Shown: one piece after another, positions 1 to 5,646 of the stretch
Position numbering within the stretch: position 1 is the stretch's first letter
Layout: each line of letters opens with the position of its first letter
Assembly: GCA_003023665.1 (NCBI GenBank)
Contig: PXYR01000107.1
Coordinates: 1 to 5,735, forward strand
Length of the DNA: 5,735 nt
Direction: 5' to 3'
From: Bacteroidota bacterium
GTDB taxonomy: Bacteria; Bacteroidota; Bacteroidia; Flavobacteriales; Schleiferiaceae
Program-made: the position numbers and the translations under genes
Notes under the pieces: model-generated
The model's input: only the letters and a program-made list of their open reading frames with translations
Told to the model about the DNA's origin: nothing
The model's database searches: none

Positions 1-496
1 TACTTACGGTGGTAATGATTGCAAAAGAGTCAATGGTTTCCCCTGTATCGGGATTTATCCATGTATCATAAATACCTGCAAAAGCAAACGGACTTCCATC
101 CTTTTTATAGATTACATAGGGTTTGGAGAGTCGCTCCACTTTTGGACCTTCAATAAAAGCATCGGCTAATACAAGACAACGTTTTGAGCGTATACTTTGA
201 CGAAAAGCAGGCTTACTAGTAATACCTTTAGCCCCGGAATATGAAGTTTCGTTCTCTTTGTTGTGATCTCCTTCTGCTCTGGCGTTGAATAAATGGAATG
301 GTTTCTTGGCCCAGTAAGGTGTAAATCCAAACTGATAATGCTTTATTAAATCAGATCGTTCCTGAGTAATTACAAGCGCTTTTGCTCCTATGCCAATGTT
401 TGTATTGGGCATAAATAATTCTGGGCGTTCTACAATAGCACTAAATCGCTTCTCAACGGCCTTAACCTTACTGATATTTACGTATCTACCACACAT
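1..496 (-). CDS. SRAP-family abasic-site DNA-protein crosslinking protein (YedK/HMCES-like), 3' end outside window
   Basis: Members of this family bind abasic sites in single-stranded DNA and link covalently to them through the N-terminal Cys2, which shields the lesion. The frame opens with Met-Cys-Gly-Arg-Tyr, the family signature, and that fixes the start. 165 codons are visible before the window ends. Also seen are FGFTPYW (about 56-62, the counterpart of WGLIPSW), NARAE at 71-75 with the conserved Asn71, RCLVLADAFIEG at 106-117 with the probable catalytic Glu116, FAFAGIYDTW (137-146) and FAIITT (158-163). The downstream histidine motif is beyond the edge. A stretch of about 16 residues after NARAE (76-91, ending YSGAKG) is longer than in E. 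coli YedK, and the usual GFYEW is AFIEG. The gene starts 27 bp after the polymerase gene, so it is probably the last visible member of that damage operon. The family is certain; the exact role here is inferred. Confidence 0.93.
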   Translation of the reverse strand, partial: MCGRYVNISKVKAVEKRFSAIVERPELFMPNTNIGIGAKALVITQERSDLIKHYQFGFTPYWAKKPFHLFNARAEGDHNKENETSYSGAKGITSKPAFRQSIRSKRCLVLADAFIEGPKVERLSKPYVIYKKDGSPFAFAGIYDTWINPDTGETIDSFAIITTVS

Positions 497-523
497 ATGC
501 GAGAGGAATATTAAGTTACTTTT

Positions 524-1735
524 TTACCGGTGTCTGTTGGCTAATAGTGGCGGAGGTTCTCCATTGAACGGGTTCGTCCTACCTATAGTTTTAGCACCAA
601 GACTTACAGCGCGTAATACAGAACGGTCACCAAAACGCTGACGAATGTGATCCATAGCCCCATAAAGTCGACTTAATTCTTCACTTTCTTCAAAAAGATT
701 CATTTGATAACCTCCTCCAACAAGGTGAGAAAAACGTACGCCTACTAATCTAACTAGTAAACGGCGTTCAAAAAGCCGCTTGAACAACTCTTTAACCTTT
801 GGTATAAGTATATGGTCTGCCGCTGTGTAAGGTATTCGTGCTTGTAAGGTGTGTGTGTTAAAGTCTGAATACCGAATTTTTACCGTAATACAAGAGGTAA
901 GCTTATCCCCACGACGCAATTGATAAGCCAAATTTTCAGCCATTGCCACAATAATACCTTCAAGTTTTACAACATCTATAGTGTCTTTAGCGAAAGTGCG
1001 CTCTGTAGATATGCTCTTACGTTCTTGATAAGGAATAACAGCACTTTGATCAACTCCCTGGGCTTTGTGCCAAATTACAGAACCTTGCTTGCCCATGACG
1101 CTTTGCATCATCTCCAGAGGCATTTCTTGAAGAGTCTGAATACGGCGCACCCCTAGATTACGTAGAGTTTGATAGGTCTTCTCTCCTACCATTGGAATCT
1201 TACGTACAGACAAAGGTGCTAAGAAAGGACGCTCCAGCCCTTTTTCTACATAAATCTTATTATTTGGTTTTGCTTCGCCCGTAGCTACTTTACTAACGGT
1301 CTTATTAATAGAAAGACCAAAGCTGATTGGAAGGCCTGTTTCTTGTATGACTCTATCACGGAGTTCACTAGAAAATTTGAATGTGCCAAAAAAACGGTCC
1401 ATACCGGTCAGGTCTGCATAGAACTCATCTACAGAAGTTTTCTCATAAACCGGTACTTGCTCTTTAATGACATCAGTTACAAGGTTAGAATATTTAGAGT
1501 AGTTCGCTGAATTCCCTCTAATAATAATAGCTTCAGGACAAAGTTCACGAGCCATACGAACAGGCATGGCTGAATGCACTCCAAATTTCCGCGTTTCATA
1601 GCTACACGCTGCTACCACCCCTCTATCCCCCGTTCCACCAATAATGATAGGACGATTATCTAATCTTGAATCCATTAATCTTTCAACGGAAACAAAAAAA
1701 GTGTCCAAGTCCATGTGTAAAATAGAGCGATTCAT
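524..1735 (-). CDS. dinB: Y-family translesion DNA polymerase (DNA polymerase IV / DinB-like)
   Basis: This is an error-prone polymerase that copies past damaged bases. I start it at the ATG at 1735 (403 aa); an in-frame TTG at 1753 would add only six unconserved residues. In this numbering HMDLDTFFVSVE holds the metal ligand Asp9 and the steric-gate Phe14. YETRKFGVHSAMP (about 46-58) is the fingers motif. SVDEFYADLTG supplies the catalytic Asp103-Glu104, the same numbers as in E. coli DinB. A helix-hairpin-helix region follows (around PMVGEKTYQTLRNLGV), then the little-finger domain. QMNLF at 344-348 fits the beta-clamp binding consensus. It is followed by about 55 more residues including a QRFGDRSVLRAVSL stretch, so the clamp motif is not at the extreme C-terminus as in E. 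coli DinB; this layout recalls UmuC and Bacteroidota homologues. It lies 84 bp after the S24 repressor and 27 bp before the SRAP gene, which suggests damage-inducible co-expression. UmuC-like is the alternative name. Confidence 0.95.
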   Translation of the reverse strand: MNRSILHMDLDTFFVSVERLMDSRLDNRPIIIGGTGDRGVVAACSYETRKFGVHSAMPVRMARELCPEAIIIRGNSANYSKYSNLVTDVIKEQVPVYEKTSVDEFYADLTGMDRFFGTFKFSSELRDRVIQETGLPISFGLSINKTVSKVATGEAKPNNKIYVEKGLERPFLAPLSVRKIPMVGEKTYQTLRNLGVRRIQTLQEMPLEMMQSVMGKQGSVIWHKAQGVDQSAVIPYQERKSISTERTFAKDTIDVVKLEGIIVAMAENLAYQLRRGDKLTSCITVKIRYSDFNTHTLQARIPYTAADHILIPKVKELFKRLFERRLLVRLVGVRFSHLVGGGYQMNLFEESEELSRLYGAMDHIRQRFGDRSVLRAVSLGAKTIGRTNPFNGEPPPLLANRHR

Positions 1736-1819
1736 ATTGTGAGATTTGGACAATATTTAAGCGAGTCGAACAGCCAAAAGCCCTCCAATGCAAAAGGAAA
1801 ATCCAATAAAAAATTTAAA

Positions 1820-2602
1820 CTAGTTGTCTTTCAGTTGATTCATTTCTTTTTTCAAATCAGCCATCATATGCATGAGTTGGGACATATCTTGGTTGTTGCC
1901 AGCGTCCGGCAATTGAAAACTTGTATACCCTACAGCACGCCAAGCTTCTACAAGACGATCTACCGGTACAGTGTATGGAGCAAATTGAGGGTTGTCAGAC
2001 TTAAGTAAAAGCTCTCCGATATGGAGATTGTTTATCACACGTTTATAAACAACGCCTTCGTCTTTGGTAATAAGTACGTAACATTCGTCATTTCGAATAG
2101 ATTTCCAATCCTGAATATATTCGGTAATTACATATGACCCTGGCTTGATGGGCAGCATACTCTCCCCTCTAATCTGAAATACGCGATACGTACGGTCTTG
2201 AGGAAGCTCTGGAAACGGCATAGAGAAGCGCGGCAGAGCACCTATATAATCAGCGTCTCCGTATCCTGAAAGATAACCAGCAGAAGCTTTTACGGGGACA
2301 AGTGTACCAAGTTCTTTATCATCTGTACCGTCTACGATTACGGGAAGAATACGTAGTTGCGCTCCACTCACATCCGCCTTTGGTATAGATCCTGAGCCGC
2401 TAAGATCTTTATTTACAAAATCATCTAAACGCACTTGAAAATATGCAGCTAAATGTTGTAAAGTGTGTAATCTAGGTTCTGCTCGCCCTTCTTCATAAGC
2501 ACCAATCATAGCACGTTTAACGCCTATTTTAGTTGCTAGCTGCTCTTGAGTAAGTGCTTCTTTCTTGCGAAGAAATTTAAGATTGTTCTTTACGTAATTC
2601 AT
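1820..2602 (-). CDS. XRE-S24 self-cleaving repressor (LexA/CI/UmuD-like)
   Basis: A 260-aa transcriptional repressor that probably controls the damage operon it heads. Residues about 7-62 form an XRE/Cro-type helix-turn-helix (TQEQLATKIGVKRAMIGAYE, then a stabilising helix ending LDDF). A linker follows, then an S24 peptidase fold. GESM carries the nucleophile Ser148, VVYKRV carries the general base Lys187, and LKSDNPQF (200-207) is the typical following motif. An Ala108-Gly109 pair in VKASAGYLSG sits 39 residues before the serine and is the likely self-cleavage site. The parts therefore match a repressor that cuts itself when RecA filaments form, with a lambda-CI-type rather than LexA-type DNA-binding domain. 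The C-terminus adds a short helix with hydrophobic residues at 240, 243, 247, 250, 254 and 257, a perfect heptad pattern. Its promoter region (2603-2691) holds overlapping palindromes, so autoregulation is likely. Being next to a Y-family polymerase, it could also act as a UmuD-like partner; that is speculation. Confidence 0.93.
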   Translation of the reverse strand: MNYVKNNLKFLRKKEALTQEQLATKIGVKRAMIGAYEEGRAEPRLHTLQHLAAYFQVRLDDFVNKDLSGSGSIPKADVSGAQLRILPVIVDGTDDKELGTLVPVKASAGYLSGYGDADYIGALPRFSMPFPELPQDRTYRVFQIRGESMLPIKPGSYVITEYIQDWKSIRNDECYVLITKDEGVVYKRVINNLHIGELLLKSDNPQFAPYTVPVDRLVEAWRAVGYTSFQLPDAGNNQDMSQLMHMMADLKKEMNQLKDN

Positions 2603-2634
2603 AAGACTTATCTTTAATCAATACTTTAACAATG

Positions 2635-2656
2635 CTAATTTAATTAGATTTCTAAT
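2635..2656. promoter_or_regulatory. Candidate operator: two overlapping perfect inverted repeats
   Basis: CTAATT-T-AATTAG (2635-2647) is a perfect inverted repeat with a 1-bp centre. ATTAGA-TT-TCTAAT (2643-2656) is a second one, sharing the middle half-site. Together they give three alternating half-sites, CTAAT, ATTAG and CTAAT, at 2635, 2643 and 2652. They lie between the divergent starts of the XRE-S24 repressor (2602) and the HEAT-like gene (2692), where an autoregulating repressor should bind. No convincing TTG/TAnnTTTG promoter was found on either strand of this interval, so the position relative to a transcription start is unknown. The surrounding DNA is very AT-rich, which raises the chance of accidental A/T palindromes, but both repeats include matched G/C pairs. 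Confidence 0.55.
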
Positions 2657-2691
2657 ATTTTCATCATTATATAGATTCTTTTTTTCTTTAA

Positions 2692-3228
2692 ATGGACCTA
2701 AAAACCACTTTAAACAAATTCAGCATTGATAAAGAGCAGGTATATAGCGAATGGATACAATGGGCAACCATGTATTCTGAGAAGCTGGAAGAGGTCATGG
2801 AGTGCGCCTTCAATGGAAATGACAAAGAGCGCAAACGAGCGAGCTGGATTCTTCACCACGTCAGTGATAGACGACCTGAAGTGTTTTACGTGAAAGAAAA
2901 AATAATGATTGATCAGCTAAAGCGGACAGAAACCCAAGCTGAGATTCGGTTTATACTTCGTTATTATTCAAAATATAGGTTGCCGCGTCACCAAGAAAGA
3001 GAAGGTCTATTAACAGACTATTGCTTCAATGTATTAATGACGCCTCACGATTCCGTGGCGCCACGAGTGTATAGCATGAGTATTCTACACAAATTGGCAA
3101 TGAGATATCCTGAATTGGCTCACGAACTCGAAACGAGTATCCGCTGGGCTCTTGAAAATGGTAGTGCGGGAATGATCAGCAGAGGAAATAAAATTCTAAA
3201 AGATCTTAAGAGGCGCCAACTAATCTAA
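2692..3228 (+). CDS. Conserved hypothetical protein, all-helical, HEAT-like
   Basis: A 178-aa protein with no signal peptide or membrane segment, rich in charged and aromatic residues, and apparently entirely alpha-helical. Amphipathic helix pairs can be read at about 28-60 (EEVMECAFNGNDKERKRASW, then ILHHVSD), 63-95, 104-140 and 141-175, which suggests four degenerate HEAT/ARM-type repeats. The block with NDKERKRASWILHHVSD resembles a family of small Bacteroidota proteins with a KASWVLE-like motif, some of which databases label adenylosuccinate lyase. I see none of that enzyme's catalytic signature and do not support the label. The ATG at 2692 is the first in frame after an AT-rich leader and has no clear ribosome site, as is usual in Bacteroidota. 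The gene is divergent from the S24 repressor across an 89-bp region with the candidate operator, so shared regulation is possible. Its end overlaps the convergent flavoprotein gene by 9 bp. Function unknown; scaffolding or protein binding is a guess from the fold. Confidence 0.85.
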   Translation: MDLKTTLNKFSIDKEQVYSEWIQWATMYSEKLEEVMECAFNGNDKERKRASWILHHVSDRRPEVFYVKEKIMIDQLKRTETQAEIRFILRYYSKYRLPRHQEREGLLTDYCFNVLMTPHDSVAPRVYSMSILHKLAMRYPELAHELETSIRWALENGSAGMISRGNKILKDLKRRQLI

Positions 3229-4443
3229 AGGATAGCCGGCCATAGCGTTGCCCGCGAGGAAACCTCCCGTCCAAGCAGCCTGGAAGTTAAACCCACCTGT
3301 AATACCGTCAATATTCAAGACTTCACCAGCAAAATATAGGTTAGGTGTAACTTTAGAAGAGAACGTTTTAAAGTTGACTTCTTTCAAATCAACACCGCCG
3401 GCAGTAACAAATTCTTCCTTAAACGTGCTCTTACCAGAAACCTGAAAAACAGCACTACATAATTCACTGGCTAGCGCTTTTATTTGTTTCAGGTTTAAGT
3501 CTCCCCATGTAGATGTATTGGAAATGCCGGCAGCAGCTACCATCGATTTCCATAAACGCAAGGGAACTTCGTATTGAGCATGGTTCCCTATTCTCTTTTT
3601 TCCACTGAATTTCTTCTCTTGCATAAAATCGGAAACTACCACATCCTCATCCCGACCAATCCAATTAACAAGAATTGGAAAGCGGTAAAACCTATCGTTA
3701 AGTTCATAAGCACCCCAAGCACTTAATCGCAATACTGCTGGACCGCTCATGCCCCAATGGGTAATAAGCAGTGGGCCTGAAGCTTCTAAATCCGAGCTAG
3801 CTATCTGAATAGTGGCGTTAGGTAAACTAATTCCACTTAACCCCTTGATGCGTTCGTCTTTGATATTGAACGTGAACAAAGAAGGAACCGGTGGAATAAT
3901 TCTGTGTCCCGCTTTTTTTAATTGTTCCCAAACTCCTTTGGACGACCCTGTTGCTACCATTAATTTATCAGCAATTAGTGTATCACCAGAAGTCGTAGAA
4001 ACCTTCCATCCACCTTCTTCTGTTTGTGAGAATGATTTGACACCAGAAGATTTCTTGATATCAACATTAGCACTTTCCGCCATTTCAATTAAGCAGTCTG
4101 CAATAGTTGATGAGGAATCTGTAATTGGAAATACTCGATTATCTCCTTCAATCTTAAGTTCAACTCCTCGGTCTGCAAACCATTCCATGGTATCTCCGGG
4201 TTGAAATTTATGCAGCGGCCCCAATAATTCTTTAGATCCACGCGGATAATAGGTAGCTAATTCTTGGGGATCAAAACAAGCGTGCGTCACGTTACAACGT
4301 CCACCACCACTAATAAGCACTTTACCTAAGACTTCCTTCCCTTTTTCCAAAAGAATCACTTTATGCTCGGGATTAGCTTCAGCGGAAGCAATAGCTGCAA
4401 AAAAACCTGCAGCTCCTCCTCCTATTACGACTATAGTACTCAT
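3220..4443 (-). CDS. BaiN/HI0933-family NAD(P)/FAD-dependent oxidoreductase
   Basis: A 407-aa cytosolic flavoprotein, close to the usual family length and complete at both ends. The N-terminal dinucleotide-binding fold shows VVIGGGAAGFFAA (5-17, GxGxxG-type) and Glu33 at the end of the second strand for the FAD ribose. Family-specific motifs follow: GKVLISGGGRCNVTH (40-54), MVATGSS (162-168), LITHWGMSGPAVL (226-238), VTAGGVDL (346-353) and LYFAGEVLNIDGITGG (369-384), then FNFQAAWTGG near the C-terminus. This is the YhiN/HI0933 group, often named aminoacetone oxidase family FAD-binding enzyme. The substrate of most members, probably including this one, is unknown; the gut-clostridial BaiN role in bile-acid reduction should not be carried over. 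The gene is transcribed away from the ACT-like gene. Its last codons overlap the HEAT-like gene tail to tail, leaving no room for an intergenic terminator. Confidence 0.95.
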   Translation of the reverse strand: MSTIVVIGGGAAGFFAAIASAEANPEHKVILLEKGKEVLGKVLISGGGRCNVTHACFDPQELATYYPRGSKELLGPLHKFQPGDTMEWFADRGVELKIEGDNRVFPITDSSSTIADCLIEMAESANVDIKKSSGVKSFSQTEEGGWKVSTTSGDTLIADKLMVATGSSKGVWEQLKKAGHRIIPPVPSLFTFNIKDERIKGLSGISLPNATIQIASSDLEASGPLLITHWGMSGPAVLRLSAWGAYELNDRFYRFPILVNWIGRDEDVVVSDFMQEKKFSGKKRIGNHAQYEVPLRLWKSMVAAAGISNTSTWGDLNLKQIKALASELCSAVFQVSGKSTFKEEFVTAGGVDLKEVNFKTFSSKVTPNLYFAGEVLNIDGITGGFNFQAAWTGGFLAGNAMAGYPLD

Positions 4444-4496
4444 GTCTCAAAAATACATAATTGGCGTTGGAGCCATGTGTTTAATTCAAAACGCTT

Positions 4497-4527
4497 TTGT
4501 TTAAAAATAAACGGAATGATAAATTTG
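4497..4527 (+). promoter_or_regulatory. Bacteroidota-type promoter for the ACT-like gene
   Basis: A TTG at 4497-4499 (within TTTTG) is followed after exactly 20 bp by TAAATTTG at 4520-4527. This matches the primary sigma consensus of Bacteroidota, TTG near -33 and TAnnTTTG near -7, in both elements and in spacing. Transcription would begin around 4532-4535, about 10 bases before the ATG at 4545. It lies in the 101-bp interval between two divergent genes and supports the choice of 4545 as start, since the only upstream in-frame alternative is the TTG that is itself the -33 element. Confidence 0.7.
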
Positions 4528-4544
4528 CTCAAAATGCTATTATC

Positions 4545-5204
4545 ATGAATTTAAGGGATGCCATAGAAGAATCTTTAAGGAAGCGACCGTTCTTTGAAGA
4601 AGCTCTACAAGAAGATTTGATTAACATTAGCTCACTTGCCCGACTTCTTCAACCAGAAATCTCAACTAGCATGGGAAAAGAAGTAAAAGAAAGTGCCTTA
4701 GTCATGGCGATTCGTCGCAGAGAGCCTAGACTACAACTTAAAATGCAACAAAAGTTGCAGCAATTCATAGCAATGCTAGGAGACATTGTTATTCGATCGA
4801 ATCTTGCGGCATACACCTATATTAAATCGGACCAATTGCCCGCCAAACAAGCAAGATTTCTTGAAACAATAGAAAGCGACCATAAAGCCTTCTATAGTTT
4901 CACTGGTGGCACGGAAGAGACTACAATTGTATTAAGCGAGAAATATGAATCCCTACTAAAAGAAGTAATGAACGGGGAAACCCTGTTGAATGCTGAATAC
5001 AACTTAAGCGCCATCACATTGAAACTCCCTTCAAGCAGTTCAGAGGTGGTAGGTCTCTATTATTTCTTCTTTAAGCACATAGCATCTGCTGGTGTTCCCA
5101 TAAAAGAAATTATTTCCACGACTAACGAAGCCACCTTTGTTGTTCATAGCAATGATGTGAATTTGGCATTTACAACTATAAACACCATTAAAAGACCCGT
5201 TTAA
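4545..5204 (+). CDS. Probable ACT-like domain protein of unknown function
   Basis: A soluble 219-aa protein. The ATG at 4545 is the first in frame and lies just behind a good promoter. The N-terminal part (1-60) is helical: DAIEESLRKRPFFEEALQED, then INISSLARLLQPEI, then GKEVKESALVMAIRRR. This reads like a compact DNA-binding-type helical domain. A middle region (about 65-145) includes beta-prone stretches such as ETTIVLSEKYESLLKEV. The C-terminus (about 148-219; NLSAITLKLP, an amphipathic helix, GVPIKEIIST, EATFVVHSNDVNLAFTTI) follows the beta-alpha-beta-beta-alpha order of ACT ligand-binding domains and ends in a typical ACT helix. The arrangement resembles predicted amino-acid regulators with ACT domains (COG2150-type, known in archaea and some Bacteroidota); databases sometimes call these aspartate kinase, but no kinase domain is present. 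A regulatory role with a small-molecule ligand is inferred. The next gene, ssb, begins 80 bp later and could be co-transcribed. Confidence 0.8.
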   Translation: MNLRDAIEESLRKRPFFEEALQEDLINISSLARLLQPEISTSMGKEVKESALVMAIRRREPRLQLKMQQKLQQFIAMLGDIVIRSNLAAYTYIKSDQLPAKQARFLETIESDHKAFYSFTGGTEETTIVLSEKYESLLKEVMNGETLLNAEYNLSAITLKLPSSSSEVVGLYYFFFKHIASAGVPIKEIISTTNEATFVVHSNDVNLAFTTINTIKRPV

Positions 5205-5230
5205 AAACATCTAGTTTTAAACAATTCTGG

Positions 5231-5251
5231 GGAAATCAATGAGAGATTTCC
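5231..5251. other. 7-bp inverted repeat between the ACT-like gene and ssb
   Basis: GGAAATC (5231-5237) and GATTTCC (5245-5251) are perfect complements around a 7-base loop. No T-run follows, so it is a poor intrinsic terminator. Lying 33 bp before the ssb start, it could be a protein-binding site or an mRNA leader structure affecting ssb. It may also be chance. Confidence 0.3.
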
Positions 5252-5284
5252 AATTTGATTGACCTAACGTTTAAATCTTTTACA

Positions 5285-5617
5285 ATGGAAAATCAAGTTC
5301 AATTAATCGGGCGTCTTGGAATGGACCCGAATTCTAAGCAAGTCAATCAAAGCGTAAAAACAACATTCACATTAGCTACCAATACCGTGTATCGCGATTC
5401 AGAGGGCAACAAGAAAACAATGACCGATTGGCACAATATTATTGCTTGGGGTAATCTGGCACAGACCATGGATCAATATTTAAAGAAAGGCGACAAAGTT
5501 GGTGTTTCCGGTCGCTTGGTTACAAGGTCTTACGAAGACAATAACGGTGTTAAGAAATATTTTACGGAAGTAATTGCCAAGGATATGTTGATGCTGGGCG
5601 TTACAAAAAACGATTAG
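5285..5617 (+). CDS. ssb: Single-stranded DNA-binding protein, short form without acidic tip
   Basis: SSB coats single-stranded DNA during replication, recombination and repair, normally as a tetramer of OB folds. The ATG at 5285 gives 110 aa starting MENQVQLIGRLGMDP, the usual family opening; an in-frame TTG at 5255 would add ten unconserved residues. The OB fold spans nearly the whole protein: TTFTLATNTVYRD (26-38), TDWHNIIAWG (47-56) with Trp49 and Trp55, YLKKGDKVGVSGRLVTRSYED (65-85), and KKYFTEVIAKDMLML (90-104). The protein then stops at GVTKND. The flexible linker and acidic DDDIPF-type tip, through which housekeeping SSB recruits repair partners, are missing. The coding frame ends cleanly just before a strong terminator, so this is not an obvious truncation by mutation. 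It is probably a second, specialised SSB paralogue of the kind found in Bacteroidota, with the main ssb elsewhere; that part is inference. Confidence 0.95.
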   Translation: MENQVQLIGRLGMDPNSKQVNQSVKTTFTLATNTVYRDSEGNKKTMTDWHNIIAWGNLAQTMDQYLKKGDKVGVSGRLVTRSYEDNNGVKKYFTEVIAKDMLMLGVTKND

Positions 5618-5624
5618 TTGGAAA

Positions 5625-5646
5625 AGGCCCCTATTCTTAGGGGCCT
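5625..5646. terminator. Intrinsic terminator, probably bidirectional
   Basis: AGGCCCCTA (5625-5633) pairs perfectly with TAGGGGCCT (5638-5646) around the 4-base loop TTCT. The result is a GC-rich 9-bp stem starting 8 bases after the ssb stop codon. CTCTTTT follows on the plus strand, and a short TTTTC run straddles the stem end on the minus strand (AAAA at 5622-5625), so it can end ssb and also the leftward frame arriving from the right edge. Confidence 0.85.

Noticed and set aside
1736..1753. TTG-initiated extension of the polymerase gene
   Set aside because: The six added residues are unconserved; the ATG at 1735 places the catalytic residues at the usual family positions.
2603..2691. A promoter for the repressor or HEAT-like gene in the divergent interval
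   Set aside because: No pair of TTG and TAnnTTTG elements with correct spacing was found on either strand; a TATATAG at 2669-2675 alone is too weak in such AT-rich DNA.
3248..4204. Plus-strand open frames inside the flavoprotein gene
   Set aside because: They are antisense shadows with no recognisable motifs, while the minus-strand frame carries all family signatures.
4448..4455. TATTTTTG on the minus strand just before the flavoprotein start, matching TAnnTTTG
   Set aside because: There is no TTG at the right distance upstream, and it would put the transcription start at or inside the ATG, making a leaderless message.
5199..5222. AT-rich inverted repeat GTTTAAAA/TTTTAAAC around the stop of the ACT-like gene
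   Set aside because: The stem is nearly all A/T, has alternative pairings and no following T-run, so it is a poor terminator and likely chance.
5250..5257. CCAATTTG as a possible -7 element for ssb
   Set aside because: It lacks the TA of TAnnTTTG and has no TTG about 20 bp upstream.
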